From Bacteroidota bacterium (GTDB lineage Bacteria > Bacteroidota > Bacteroidia > Bacteroidales > JACABE01): 64,000 bases of DNA. The notes under the pieces are model-generated. The model was not told where the DNA came from. It did no database searches and saw only the letters and a program-made list of their open reading frames with translations. The position numbers were made by a program, and so were the translations under genes. The DNA is taken from positions 1 to 64,000 of the forward strand of contig JAPLDQ010000019.1 in the NCBI GenBank assembly GCA_026391675.1, read 5' to 3'. The stretch's first letter is position 1. Every line of letters starts with the position of its first letter. Shown here piece by piece: positions 49,825-59,788 of this stretch.

Positions 49825-50087
49825 CAACAAAAACAACCATAAGCAGAAGAGTAGAAAAAAGAGGAGGAAATTTGATAAAACCCTCTTATGTAGAAGTACC
49901 CACAATTTATTTTGGTGGGAAATATCTGAAAAAAGCAGGTTTTGAAATCGGAGAAAAATTAAACGTAGAAGTAACAGAGGGGGAAATTATTCTTAAAAGA
50001 CCAACCCCGGCACTTTTGAGGATGGTAGAAAAAAATCCTAATATTTTATTAATGATTGACACCTTACATCTAAAGCAAATAGCATAA
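49821..50087 (+). CDS. SymE family toxin-like protein
   Basis: VEVPTIYFGGKYLKKAGFEIGEKLNVEVTEGEIILKRP matches the SymE core. Confidence 0.75.
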   Translation: MTTKTTISRRVEKRGGNLIKPSYVEVPTIYFGGKYLKKAGFEIGEKLNVEVTEGEIILKRPTPALLRMVEKNPNILLMIDTLHLKQIA

Positions 50088-50536
50088 TTTAAAGAGCGAA
50101 TGAGTTTGTTAATATTTCTTTTTACTCAATATTAACAAACTCATTTAATCGAAGTAACAGAGCTTTAAAAACGCCTATAGGAGGCATTTTTCGGCGGCCT
50201 CCGTCTGCGACGTCGGCGGTTAAGCGGTATTCTTCCAGAATGGGTTTTTACTGAAATTTTGCTTCATTTTTTTCTTTATTGCATAGCCTGAATTATTACG
50301 AAAGGGATTTCTATTGAATTCAGACTTCTTTTTATATTGTATTATGTTTGAAAAACCGAAATAAAATTTTTATGAGCTTCGCATGATGCGATTTTTGTTG
50401 TAATTTTGTGGGGTATTTGTTTGTTATTAGTTTAATAAATGAATTACTTTTCAAGGTCGGTAGCTGTATGGTTGCCGACTTTTTTTTGTTTATAAATAAT
50501 TTATTATTAACCATCGCTGAGAAGGTTTTTCATAAA

Positions 50537-51106
50537 TTAATTGCTTATTCTCCAACCATCATCAAATAATGTAAATGATTCTACTTGGTTTAATTCAGTA
50601 GAAGATTTTTCATTTAAATTACCAAATGGTGTAACATTAACTTTTTTAAGTGTATAAAGAACTCTTGCTTTTTTAGACTGTTCTTGAATTTCAATACCTG
50701 TAATCTCATCAAAATCAATCTCGTAAGCTTTTACAACATACTTTCTACCATATAAATCATCGGAATTATCTTGAATTTCATTAACAAAATATTTTTTCCC
50801 TTCCTCTGTTAACGAAACATCAATAAAATCCCAAGCGGCACCAACTGAAGGGATGTATTCGTTTACTTTCTTTTGAGTTACTAATCCCAATGAAACAAAA
50901 TTATTTAATTGCACCATTTCTGAACCACCAAAATATTCATACCTATGTCTCGCATCAATATTAATTGTTTTTAACAAAGGAAAATTATATTTTTGAATAA
51001 TCATTTGTTTCGCTTTATCTCTTGATAAATCTTTACTACATGAAGAAAGAAGAAAAAAAGAAATTGAAAATAAAAATACAATACTCAATTTTATTGTTGT
51101 TCTCAT
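50537..51106 (-). CDS. Hypothetical lipoprotein
   Basis: Lipobox-like FFLLSSCSKD. Confidence 0.65.
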   Translation of the reverse strand: MRTTIKLSIVFLFSISFFLLSSCSKDLSRDKAKQMIIQKYNFPLLKTINIDARHRYEYFGGSEMVQLNNFVSLGLVTQKKVNEYIPSVGAAWDFIDVSLTEEGKKYFVNEIQDNSDDLYGRKYVVKAYEIDFDEITGIEIQEQSKKARVLYTLKKVNVTPFGNLNEKSSTELNQVESFTLFDDGWRISN

Positions 51107-51205
51107 AATATTTTTTTTAGATTAAACATTTTATTTTTTATCTGATAAAATAATGAATTATTATTACACATTTTATTGCCAACTAGGTCGTTATATGTTA
51201 TTTTA

Positions 51206-51781
51206 CTAATTTTTATTTCGAGTATTTTCCTCAATGTCAATAAATACTTTTATTGACTCCGATGCGGCCAATAGTCCTAAAACTATAAGTGCGCCAACTA
51301 CTAATATTGGAATTGCAATCATCAGACCTCCTGCTTCACCACCTTTACTCCAAGAAATGTAAGCAATAAAAACTGTTACAATTCCAATTATCCATGCAAA
51401 TACAGAAAAAATTCCAGCTATTGTCCTTAATGATGGGTAGCGTTTCACAACATAGACCGCTTCTTGTTGCAGTTCTGGTTCTTCATCTTCAATTGAATCA
51501 TTTTTAAATTTTCGTTTTAAATATTCGTTACGGGCGATTTCAAGATACTCTAGATGGTAATTATTCCATTCTTTCTCAATAAGAATTTTCAAATCATTGT
51601 CATTCATTCCAGAAACTTCTTTTTCAAGATCATGATTAAATTGAAAAGTTTCTCCTCTTCTTATTAACTCATCTTTTGCATAGTCAATAAAGTTTTCGCT
51701 GTAAGAGGTAGATTGCTGCTCTATAATCTCTTTCAGTTTTTTGGAACTGTAATCTTTTACAAGTTTTTCAATTTTGCTCAT
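51206..51781 (-). CDS. Hypothetical membrane protein
   Basis: Two TM segments; repeated EK..(K/Y)..E helical N-terminus. Confidence 0.6.
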   Translation of the reverse strand: MSKIEKLVKDYSSKKLKEIIEQQSTSYSENFIDYAKDELIRRGETFQFNHDLEKEVSGMNDNDLKILIEKEWNNYHLEYLEIARNEYLKRKFKNDSIEDEEPELQQEAVYVVKRYPSLRTIAGIFSVFAWIIGIVTVFIAYISWSKGGEAGGLMIAIPILVVGALIVLGLLAASESIKVFIDIEENTRNKN

Positions 51782-51798
51782 AACTAATTTTTTAATGG

Positions 51799-52275
51799 TT
51801 ATTTTTTTCTGTGTTTTGTATTAAAAATAATTTTTGTTTCAGAAGATGTTTGTCTTGCTTCTACAATATTAGTTTCAAAAGTATATTTTAAATGTATGTC
51901 ATCGAGGAATTGTCTAACATCGGATATGTTTGTTTTCTCAATTGTAAATACAATTTTCCCATTGTCGATTGTTTCAAAAATTAGTTTAGGAGGTAACATC
52001 TTTTCTGAAAGCATTATACTTTGAATCTCGCTATATGGAAGTCCAATTGAAAAGGATGAAAAAAGTTTAGCGATTCTAATTACAAGTCCTTTCGGATATT
52101 TAGTTAAGTGGATAACTGCATTAATTTGTTTTAGTGTCTTCCCATTAAGATAGTTATCAAACGGTAAGATACCGCTGTCATAATTAAGTTTTGCTGAAAG
52201 GGTGTCATTGTCAGCAAGGAAGCTTTTTTTTCCAACTTTCTCAGTCAGTTCTTGTTTTGTAATTGTAATTGTCAT
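51799..52275 (-). CDS. Hypothetical protein
   Basis: 158-aa ORF adjacent to and co-directional with 51206. Confidence 0.55.
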   Translation of the reverse strand: MTITITKQELTEKVGKKSFLADNDTLSAKLNYDSGILPFDNYLNGKTLKQINAVIHLTKYPKGLVIRIAKLFSSFSIGLPYSEIQSIMLSEKMLPPKLIFETIDNGKIVFTIEKTNISDVRQFLDDIHLKYTFETNIVEARQTSSETKIIFNTKHRKK

Positions 52276-52710
52276 ATGTGGTTTCTTTTTTTAAATGGCT
52301 GCTAACTTTTTATTCTTTATAACAAATTCATACAAAGCACACCAATTTTTGGTGGATATGTATGACAAATGTCTGTTTTATTTTTCAACAAATATAGTAC
52401 ATTAAAATTATAAATCAACAAATTGTGAATATTTTTTAATAAATCCACGCACCTACTTTACCTTCAATTACCCTTATCTATTTTGCTTTTACCTTTACCG
52501 ATATTTTTGGTTGGTTGATCATGTGATCTTGTGTTATTAGTCAAAAAAATATATACAAAGGTTTACTCCTTTGATTCAAGAAACCTGACAATAAGTTTTC
52601 CCGGCATATCCTCATTGCATTCCGGTATTCCAGTTTCCTGTATTGCCATCCTGAAACGGAGTATATCAACCTGGTATAATTTTTATTTTAATAACTTAAA
52701 AAACAACATC

Positions 52711-52941
52711 ATGACAACTACAAAAAATTACATCGGAAAAGGTAAACAAGTACAAAACATTGACATCATAAAAGTCAACATCCGTTTTGAAGAAATTGCA
52801 GCAATAGTTTACGAAAAAAATGGTAAATCCTACGTTTCATTCGAAATTGCTAAATTAAAAGAAACTGACCAGTTTGGAAACACCCACACTTGCTATTTCA
52901 CCACCAAAGTGGAAGAAACTCCAGCTAAAAAGAAAAAATAA
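52711..52941 (+). CDS. Hypothetical small protein
   Basis: Internal start MTTTKNYIGKGKQVQNIDIIKVNIRFEEIAA; lysine-rich tail then terminator. Confidence 0.6.
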   Translation: MTTTKNYIGKGKQVQNIDIIKVNIRFEEIAAIVYEKNGKSYVSFEIAKLKETDQFGNTHTCYFTTKVEETPAKKKK

Positions 52942-52991
52942 GCTTTTGAAAAGCTTTTAGAAAGCAGGTAGCTGGAAAGCTACCTGCTTTT
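52900..52991. repeat. Left copy of ~90-bp direct repeat (gene 3' end plus terminator)
   Basis: CACCAAAGTGGAAGAAACTCCAGCTAAAAAGAAAAAATAAGC...AAAGCAGGTAGCTggaAAGCTACCTGCTTTTTTT. Confidence 0.8.
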
Positions 52992-53145
52992 TTTGTTATT
53001 TTAGAAAATGATGGTTGTTAAAAAATTGTATATTTGTAGAAAATATTACGCGAATTTATAGAGACTGGTCGTCCATAAATGCTTGGATTTTGGAAGGTTT
53101 ATTGAGTGAATAAAGTATTACTAGCAAACAAAAAACGAACATAAA

Positions 53146-54123
53146 ATGACAATAAAAGAATCAATTTTAAAAAGTCTGGACGAAATAAATACCTTGACAA
53201 CGTATATGGATATATACAACCATATTTTGACAAACAAATATTATGATTTCGGAACAGCTAAAACTCCTACTGCAACTATTTCTGCATTGCTTGGCGATTT
53301 TATTCGTAATGGTGACACAAGAGTAAAACGTATTAAACAAGAAAGTGGAACATACTCCTACTACTTGACAAAAAATGAGCAAAATATCGGCATTGACGTT
53401 TTGAGTGGTGAGACTAAAACCAAGATAACCAAAGTTGTTAAGGCAGATAAGACAAAATCATTTGATGAAAGGGATTTGCATAAGCTTTTAAGTAGCTTTT
53501 TAAAAAATTCAGGCACTTATTCTAAGACTATTTTTCATGAACAATCAAATGGTAAAGACAACAATCAAATTTGGACTCACCCTGATATGGTTGGAATTAA
53601 GTTTTTAAACTTACAGACAAAAGCCAGTCAAAATTTTTTAAAATCAATAAATCGTGTTGACACATTCAAAATGAGTTCTTACGAATTGAAAAAGGAAATT
53701 AACAGTGATAACGAACTTAAGAAAGCATTTTTTCAAGCAGTTTCAAATTCAAGTTGGGCAAACTATGGTTACTTGGTTGCTTTTGAGTTTAGCGACAGTT
53801 TGTTAGATGAAATGGGGCGTCTAAATCAATCATTTGGACTTGGAATAATTGAACTCAATGCAAATCCTTATCAAAGCAAAATACTTTTCCCTGCAACATA
53901 TCGAGACTTGGATTTTAAGACCATTGACAAACTCTGTAAAATGAATAGTGAATTTAATAAGTTTATTGAGCAGACGGAAAAACTGTTAACCTTAACAGAT
54001 GAACGTTACTACAAATCAATAGAAAAAGAGCTTGACGAATTTTGTGATTCCTACTTTGCAAACGATACAGAAATTGAAAAGTATTGTCTGGAAAAACACA
54101 TACCAAATGAAGAACAACAATAA
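53146..54123 (+). CDS. HARE-HTH domain protein (COG2958/HrgA-like), restriction/defence-associated
   Basis: HARE-like N-terminus (TYMDIYNHILTNKYYDFGTAKTPTATISALLGDFIRNGDTRVKRI) plus LHKLLSSFLKN...TKIFHEQS-like nuclease region. Confidence 0.65.
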   Translation: MTIKESILKSLDEINTLTTYMDIYNHILTNKYYDFGTAKTPTATISALLGDFIRNGDTRVKRIKQESGTYSYYLTKNEQNIGIDVLSGETKTKITKVVKADKTKSFDERDLHKLLSSFLKNSGTYSKTIFHEQSNGKDNNQIWTHPDMVGIKFLNLQTKASQNFLKSINRVDTFKMSSYELKKEINSDNELKKAFFQAVSNSSWANYGYLVAFEFSDSLLDEMGRLNQSFGLGIIELNANPYQSKILFPATYRDLDFKTIDKLCKMNSEFNKFIEQTEKLLTLTDERYYKSIEKELDEFCDSYFANDTEIEKYCLEKHIPNEEQQ

Positions 54124-54155
54124 AAATAATAAATATGGATTTTAACCTCTCATCA

Positions 54156-54246
54156 CCAAAGTAGAAGAAACTCCAGCAATAAAGAAAAAATAAGCTTTTT
54201 GAAAATTTTTAGAAAGCAGGTAGCTAAAAACTACCTGCTTTTTTTT
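54156..54246. repeat. Right copy of ~90-bp direct repeat (gene 3' remnant plus terminator)
   Basis: CATCACCAAAGTAGAAGAAACTCCAGCAATAAAGAAAAAATAAGC...AAAGCAGGTAGCTaaaAACTACCTGCTTTTTTT. Confidence 0.8.
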
Positions 54247-54416
54247 ATATTCTTTTGTATAATCGGCATATTCTATAATTGTTAAGTTGATTCGTTATCT
54301 GCTTTTTAAAAGAATTTTGTTCACAATTATATTGATATATATTTTTTTGTTGAATATGTTTTTTTAATTTTACAGATAAATTCTATATTAGAATAAATAT
54401 TGTAAAATATCATATT

Positions 54417-54605
54417 ATGAAAAGCAGTAATAAATACTTCATAAGGACTAAAGGGAAAAATGAATTTAAAACTTATCACTTAATCAATATAGATAATTTT
54501 GATATGTTGGATATTTTTTTTGATTCTGAAGAGAAAGCAATTGAATATGCTAAAAAAAAACAAATTGAAATTGAGACATATACTGAAATAATTGAGAATG
54601 AATAA
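54417..54605 (+). CDS. Hypothetical small protein
   Basis: 62-aa ORF overlapping the start of the Dam-like gene. Confidence 0.4.
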   Translation: MKSSNKYFIRTKGKNEFKTYHLINIDNFDMLDIFFDSEEKAIEYAKKKQIEIETYTEIIENE

Positions 54606-55539
54606 TATAAAAAATAAAGCTAAAGAAATAGCAAAACCTTTTTTAAAATGGGCAGGTGGCAAGACTCAGTTGATAAACGAAATTGAAAAAATATTGCCTA
54701 TTGAAATAACAAAATCAAAATTTACTTACATAGAACCTTTTGTTGGTAGTGGAGCAATTTTATTTTGGATGCTAAATAACTTTCCAAAATTAGAAAAAGC
54801 TGTAATAAATGATATTAATGCCGATTTAATCAACACTTATAAAATAATAGCTTCAAATCCTAAAGAAATAATTTCAATACTTCAGAACTTCCAAGATGAA
54901 TACCATTCAATTGATAACAGAGAAGAGGAAAAGAAAGAATATTACTATAAAAAAAGAAAATTATATAATTTACGAAATACTGAAAATTCAACTCAAGCAG
55001 CTCTATTTATTTTTTTAAATAGAACTTGTTTTAATGGTTTATATCGCGTAAATAAAAACAATGGATATAATGTTCCAATGGGATCTTATAAGAAGCCTAT
55101 GATTTGTGATGCAGGTAATATATTAGCTGTTAGTGAAGCATTACAAAAGGTTGAAATATTATGTGGTGATTTTGAAACAACCTTAAGTTACGCTAAAAAT
55201 AAATCATTGTTTTATTTAGACCCTCCTTATAAGCCTTTGAGTGAAACATCAAGTTTTAACTCATACGCTAAAGATGAATTTAACGACAATGAACAAATAC
55301 GATTAAGAGATTATTGTAATAAACTTGATTTAAGGGGTTACAAATGGATATTGAGTAATTCAGATGTAAAAGGTAAAGATATAAATGACAATTTCTTTGA
55401 TGATTTATATAGTGAATTTAAAATCAAAAGGGTTGATGCAAGAAGAAGTATAAACGTAAATCCAGATAAAAGAGGAGCATTAAAAGAGTTGTTAATTACA
55501 AATCAAACATACAAACAAGAATATGTCAGAGCAATTTAA
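54592..55539 (+). CDS. Dam/DpnM-type adenine-N6 DNA methyltransferase (GATC predicted)
   Basis: FLKWAGGKTQLINEI, YIEPFVGSGAILFWML, LFYLDPPYKPLS. Confidence 0.93.
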   Translation: MRMNNIKNKAKEIAKPFLKWAGGKTQLINEIEKILPIEITKSKFTYIEPFVGSGAILFWMLNNFPKLEKAVINDINADLINTYKIIASNPKEIISILQNFQDEYHSIDNREEEKKEYYYKKRKLYNLRNTENSTQAALFIFLNRTCFNGLYRVNKNNGYNVPMGSYKKPMICDAGNILAVSEALQKVEILCGDFETTLSYAKNKSLFYLDPPYKPLSETSSFNSYAKDEFNDNEQIRLRDYCNKLDLRGYKWILSNSDVKGKDINDNFFDDLYSEFKIKRVDARRSINVNPDKRGALKELLITNQTYKQEYVRAI

Positions 55540-56362
55540 AATCTTCTTATCACAATTATCTGAAACAAATGCTACACTTGATTATTTTACAGATTTCACA
55601 AAAATAAGGGCAAATGTTAATAAAATATCAATAAAACTCAATCAGTTAAATTATTTGATTGGTAAAGAAAACCTTGAAGAAGCAATTGATGAATTATTTA
55701 ATGAAAATCCCAAAGTTTTTGAAGTTTTAGATATTTTAATTGCAGTTAGAAAAAACAAAAGGGCTAAAACATTCAATAATAATGGTGAAATTGTATTGCT
55801 AGATACATATTTTCATACACCCAAAACAATTTTAGAATATATTGAAGAAACTGGTTTAAGTGAAGTGTTTAGAAATAAAAACGTAACTAACCTTGTAGAT
55901 TATGTTTTTGGTATTGAAGTTGGTTTAGATACAAATGCAAGAAAAAACAGAGGTGGCGACAATATGTCTAAAGCAGTTTCCTTGTTTTTTGATAATGCAA
56001 ATATTGCTTATAAAAAAGAAGTAAGTAATACTGTTTTTCCTGATATTATTAGTTTGGGTGCAGATGTAAAAAGGTTTGATTTTGTAATAAAAACAAAAAA
56101 GAAAACATATTTGATTGAAACCAACTATTATAATGGTGGTGGTTCAAAACTCAATGAAACGGCAAGATCTTATTCTGATGTTGCACCAAAAATAAATCAA
56201 TATAAAAATTATGAATTTGTATGGATTACAGATGGTCAAGGATGGCATTCAGCAAAAAACAAGCTTCAAGAGGCATTTAGTATAATACCCAGTATGTATA
56301 ACCTTGCCACTATTGAATTGTTTATTGCTAAGATAGAACTTGAGGGAATTATTAAGTATTGA
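55523..56362 (+). CDS. DpnII-type restriction endonuclease
   Basis: DpnII family pattern: EVGLDTNARKNRGGDNMSKAV...KRFDFVIKTKKKTYLIETNYYNGGGSKLNETARSY...FVWITDGQGW. Confidence 0.92.
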   Translation: MSEQFKIFLSQLSETNATLDYFTDFTKIRANVNKISIKLNQLNYLIGKENLEEAIDELFNENPKVFEVLDILIAVRKNKRAKTFNNNGEIVLLDTYFHTPKTILEYIEETGLSEVFRNKNVTNLVDYVFGIEVGLDTNARKNRGGDNMSKAVSLFFDNANIAYKKEVSNTVFPDIISLGADVKRFDFVIKTKKKTYLIETNYYNGGGSKLNETARSYSDVAPKINQYKNYEFVWITDGQGWHSAKNKLQEAFSIIPSMYNLATIELFIAKIELEGIIKY

Positions 56363-56375
56363 AAAACAAAAGTCT

Positions 56376-56882
56376 ATGTTAAAAAAAATTAAAATCAAAA
56401 TCCCAAAATATATTTCAGATGGTTTAGAAAGTATTTTTTGGAGCTTCCTGGGCAATTTAATTCCAGTGTGGATGGGTGTAGTAATTAGTATTTCAGATTA
56501 TGGATTTAGTTTATTGAATATTTATAGATCAATTCATCAACCTTTTACTTTTTTAATATTGAGCGCATCATTTTTGACCACAACTCTTTATATCTTAAGA
56601 AAAGGCAGTAAATTTTCAGAATCAAACAGTTTTTTTCATTATTTGTATTTTGCCCTATTGCTGATAATTGGCTTTTTAATTAGCAAGAAAAGTGGACTGG
56701 AAAATCTTTCTGCTAATTTTGAAACAAAATTACTAGTATATATTATTTTTATCATTTCTATTTTTCTATACATATTTTTCCAATTCAGGCATTTTTACAG
56801 AATATACAATCCTAAAACAGCCGAAGAAAGAGAAAATCAACAAGAAAATTTAGAGGATGAGTTTGACCTTTTAAACAAATAA
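56376..56882 (+). CDS. Hypothetical membrane protein in the RM locus (about 4 TM)
   Basis: Four hydrophobic helices, cytoplasmic acidic tail; internal start MLKKIKIKIPKYISDGLES. Confidence 0.65.
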   Translation: MLKKIKIKIPKYISDGLESIFWSFLGNLIPVWMGVVISISDYGFSLLNIYRSIHQPFTFLILSASFLTTTLYILRKGSKFSESNSFFHYLYFALLLIIGFLISKKSGLENLSANFETKLLVYIIFIISIFLYIFFQFRHFYRIYNPKTAEERENQQENLEDEFDLLNK

Positions 56883-56886
56883 AACA

Positions 56887-58311
56887 ATGGTAGATAATAA
56901 CACTATAATAATAAATTGTATTGAAGTTTGCCAGCCAATTGGAAAGTTTTATGTTGGTAAGATTACATGGCAAAACTTATTAGATATATCTTATTCCGAT
57001 ATACGTAGAATACAAAAAGAAGAGCTTGGTGCAATTGATAGCTATTTAGGTATTCAAAGAGAACTTTCTCCTAATAGACTAAAAGAGATTGCTAAGTATG
57101 TTTCATTTTCAGATGCTACTTTCCCTTCAAGCATTGTACTTTCAATTAAATCAATTGATAAAGAAACTGACGAACCAAATATACTTGGTTATGATAATGC
57201 TACGGGTACATTAACGTTAAATAAGAGCGATAAAATAGCACAAATAATTGATGGACAACATCGTGTTTTCGGAATTCAGAAATTCATTGAAAACAATCAT
57301 TTATTTAATAAAACATTTGTTTTTGATTTGATTGTCACATTATTCATTGACATAGACCCTGATGAAGAATCTATGATTTTTTCAACTATAAATAAGGCTC
57401 AAACTAAAGTCAACAAGTCTTTAGTTTATGACTTATTTGATTTAGCTAAAACGAGAAGTCCACAAAGAACAGCCCATAATTTAGTGAAACTTCTTGATGA
57501 AAAAGCTGGTAGTCCACTGTTTGGAATGGTTAAAAGGCTTGGAGTAGCTAATGATGTAAATAGAGAAACGATTACTCAAGCAACATTAGTAGAATGTATC
57601 CTAAATTATATTTCAAATGATGGTGAAGAGATGAAGGATCGTGACATCCTTATGAGGGGTAAAAAACTAGATCTTATTAGCGGAAAAGAATTAGAACGTA
57701 GGTTTTTTAGAAATTGGTTTATTGAAGAAAAGGATGCCCAAATTGCTAAATTGCTTTGGGATTATTTTTTAGCAATCAAAAAAAGATGGCCACAGGCATG
57801 GGAAAATAAATCAATTTTAGTTAAATCAACTGGTATTATTGCATTAATGAAATTTTTAGCCCCTATAGTAAATCATTTAGGTGTAGAAAGAAATATCAGT
57901 GTTGAAGAATTTTCAAAAATATTTGATTCAATAGAAATTGATGATAACGAGTTTAATACCACCAAATATATACCTGGGGTTAAAGGTCAATCAGAATTGT
58001 ATAAAGACTTAATAAACTCCTCTGGATTAAATAAAATTATTCTGACAGATGGTATTTGCAAAAGGCCCCATCGTTTCGACTCAATTTTTGCTGAATTACC
58101 TGAAAGTCAAAAGTTTTATACTAAAGATGTGAGACATAAATGTGCTGGTTGTGCGTTTGACCAAGGTTACGAAGATGCAATCAAAGGAATTACTAATGGA
58201 ATTCGACTTGATGAATTAGATATTAGTCAGGCAGGTACTGTAAGGCATAAAGATCCTATTGAAGCTTATAATATGGGCTATAGGTCTGGTTTGAAATCAA
58301 AAAATAAATAA
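56887..58311 (+). CDS. DGQHR domain (DndB-like) protein
   Basis: KIAQIIDGQHRVFGIQKFIE; FSTINKAQTKVNKSLVYDLF; C-terminal RHKCAGCAFDQGYEDAI. Confidence 0.85.
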   Translation: MVDNNTIIINCIEVCQPIGKFYVGKITWQNLLDISYSDIRRIQKEELGAIDSYLGIQRELSPNRLKEIAKYVSFSDATFPSSIVLSIKSIDKETDEPNILGYDNATGTLTLNKSDKIAQIIDGQHRVFGIQKFIENNHLFNKTFVFDLIVTLFIDIDPDEESMIFSTINKAQTKVNKSLVYDLFDLAKTRSPQRTAHNLVKLLDEKAGSPLFGMVKRLGVANDVNRETITQATLVECILNYISNDGEEMKDRDILMRGKKLDLISGKELERRFFRNWFIEEKDAQIAKLLWDYFLAIKKRWPQAWENKSILVKSTGIIALMKFLAPIVNHLGVERNISVEEFSKIFDSIEIDDNEFNTTKYIPGVKGQSELYKDLINSSGLNKIILTDGICKRPHRFDSIFAELPESQKFYTKDVRHKCAGCAFDQGYEDAIKGITNGIRLDELDISQAGTVRHKDPIEAYNMGYRSGLKSKNK

Positions 58312-58313
58312 TT

Positions 58314-59195
58314 GTGAGTCTAAAACCGTTTTTTAATTCAAATGACAAAAACTTCTACCTCCTAAAAGGAGATACAATGGAACTATTGCCTCAATTTAAG
58401 CATAAGTTTGATATGGTCTTTGCAGATCCGCCCTATTTTTTATCAAATAATGGTTTATCTATTCAAAGTGGTAAAATTGTTAGTGTTAATAAAGGGAAAT
58501 GGGATAAATCACATGGTTTTGAATATGTAAATGATTTTAATAGAAAATGGCTTTCTTTAGTTCGTGATAAAATGAAAGATGATGCAACAATTTGGATTAG
58601 TGGGACAATGCATAATATTTTTTCTATTGGACAAATACTAACTGAATTAGATTTTAAAATCCTTAATGTCATTACATGGGAGAAAAGTAATCCACCACCA
58701 AATTTCTCATGTCGTTTTTTTACACATTCAACAGAGCAAATAATCTGGGCTCGTAAAAATGATAAAGTCCCTCATTATTTCAATTATGAACTTATGAAAC
58801 AATTAAATGGTGATAAGCAGATGAAGGATGTTTGGAAAATGCCTGCAATTGCTCCATGGGAAAAATCTTGCGGGAAGCACCCCACTCAAAAACCATTATC
58901 TGTTTTAACTCGTTTAATTTTAGCTTCAACAAAACAAAATGATTGGATTTTAGATCCTTTTACCGGTAGCAGCACAACTGGGATTTCAGCTAATTTAGCT
59001 AATAGACGTTTTTTAGGTATTGATTTAGAAGAAGATTATTTAAATATTAGTAAAAACAGAAAACTTGAAATTCAAAACAATAAAATTGCTGAATTATACA
59101 GACAAAAAATAAATGGATTTAATAATAAAAAAGAACTAGAGCTTTTTTTGTTTGAAGAACCAAATTATGAATATAAATCTGAATTAAAATTATAA
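58314..59195 (+). CDS. DpnA-like beta-class adenine DNA methyltransferase
   Basis: VFADPPYFLSNNGLS...DPFTGSSTTGISANLANRRFLGIDLEEDYLNIS. Confidence 0.92.
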   Translation: MSLKPFFNSNDKNFYLLKGDTMELLPQFKHKFDMVFADPPYFLSNNGLSIQSGKIVSVNKGKWDKSHGFEYVNDFNRKWLSLVRDKMKDDATIWISGTMHNIFSIGQILTELDFKILNVITWEKSNPPPNFSCRFFTHSTEQIIWARKNDKVPHYFNYELMKQLNGDKQMKDVWKMPAIAPWEKSCGKHPTQKPLSVLTRLILASTKQNDWILDPFTGSSTTGISANLANRRFLGIDLEEDYLNISKNRKLEIQNNKIAELYRQKINGFNNKKELELFLFEEPNYEYKSELKL

Positions 59196-59214
59196 AAGTT
59201 TAAATCAACTATTT

Positions 59215-59697
59215 ATGCCTAACCCATTCAATTTTAACTCACTCAAAGGCCGCATGGCAGAACAATTAATACAGGATTTATTTATTCAAAATGATTACAA
59301 TGTATTTAATTACGGATTAGAACGTTTGCACCCTTCATTGAGTAAAATGATTAAATTTAATGACCACACAACAAGTAAAGAGCTTCGATATATGCCCGAT
59401 TTTGTTGTTCAAAGTACATTGAATGGAGATTTATTTTATATGGAAGTAAAGTTCAGGGCCAACGGTTATTTTGCATTTGATGAAAAATACGATAATTACC
59501 CATACAGGAATGCATGGTTTGTTATTGTGTCTCCAGATAAAATACAGTGCATGCATTATAAGCATTTAAAAAAAGGAAATGCTATAAGTTCTGAAACGAA
59601 TTATAAATTGGGTAGTGTGCGTTCGTTTCATTTCAATGCAGATAGTATTAAAGAATACGCTGAATATGCCCGGTTGATGTTTGGAGCATTTAAATAA
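59215..59697 (+). CDS. PD-(D/E)xK nuclease-like protein
   Basis: LKGRMAEQLIQDLFIQNDY...YMPDFVVQSTLNGDLFYMEVKFR (PD...ExK). Confidence 0.6.
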   Translation: MPNPFNFNSLKGRMAEQLIQDLFIQNDYNVFNYGLERLHPSLSKMIKFNDHTTSKELRYMPDFVVQSTLNGDLFYMEVKFRANGYFAFDEKYDNYPYRNAWFVIVSPDKIQCMHYKHLKKGNAISSETNYKLGSVRSFHFNADSIKEYAEYARLMFGAFK

Positions 59698-59788
59698 ATT
59701 CCTCAATATTTCTTCGCTGCAACTCCTAATTCCTTGTTATAAAATTTAAATTATCCATTTATTTGTTTGAGAAATAAATGGATAATTT

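Noticed and set aside
56887-58311. A full Dnd/phosphorothioation system around the DGQHR protein
   Set aside because: No DndA/C/D/E or Ssp genes nearby; the context is a DpnII-type RM locus.
54592-59195. GATC avoidance in prophage DNA as a sign of self-targeting pressure
   Set aside because: GATC sites are plainly present in phage genes (for example TGGATCC near 39093); without counting against expectation no claim is made.
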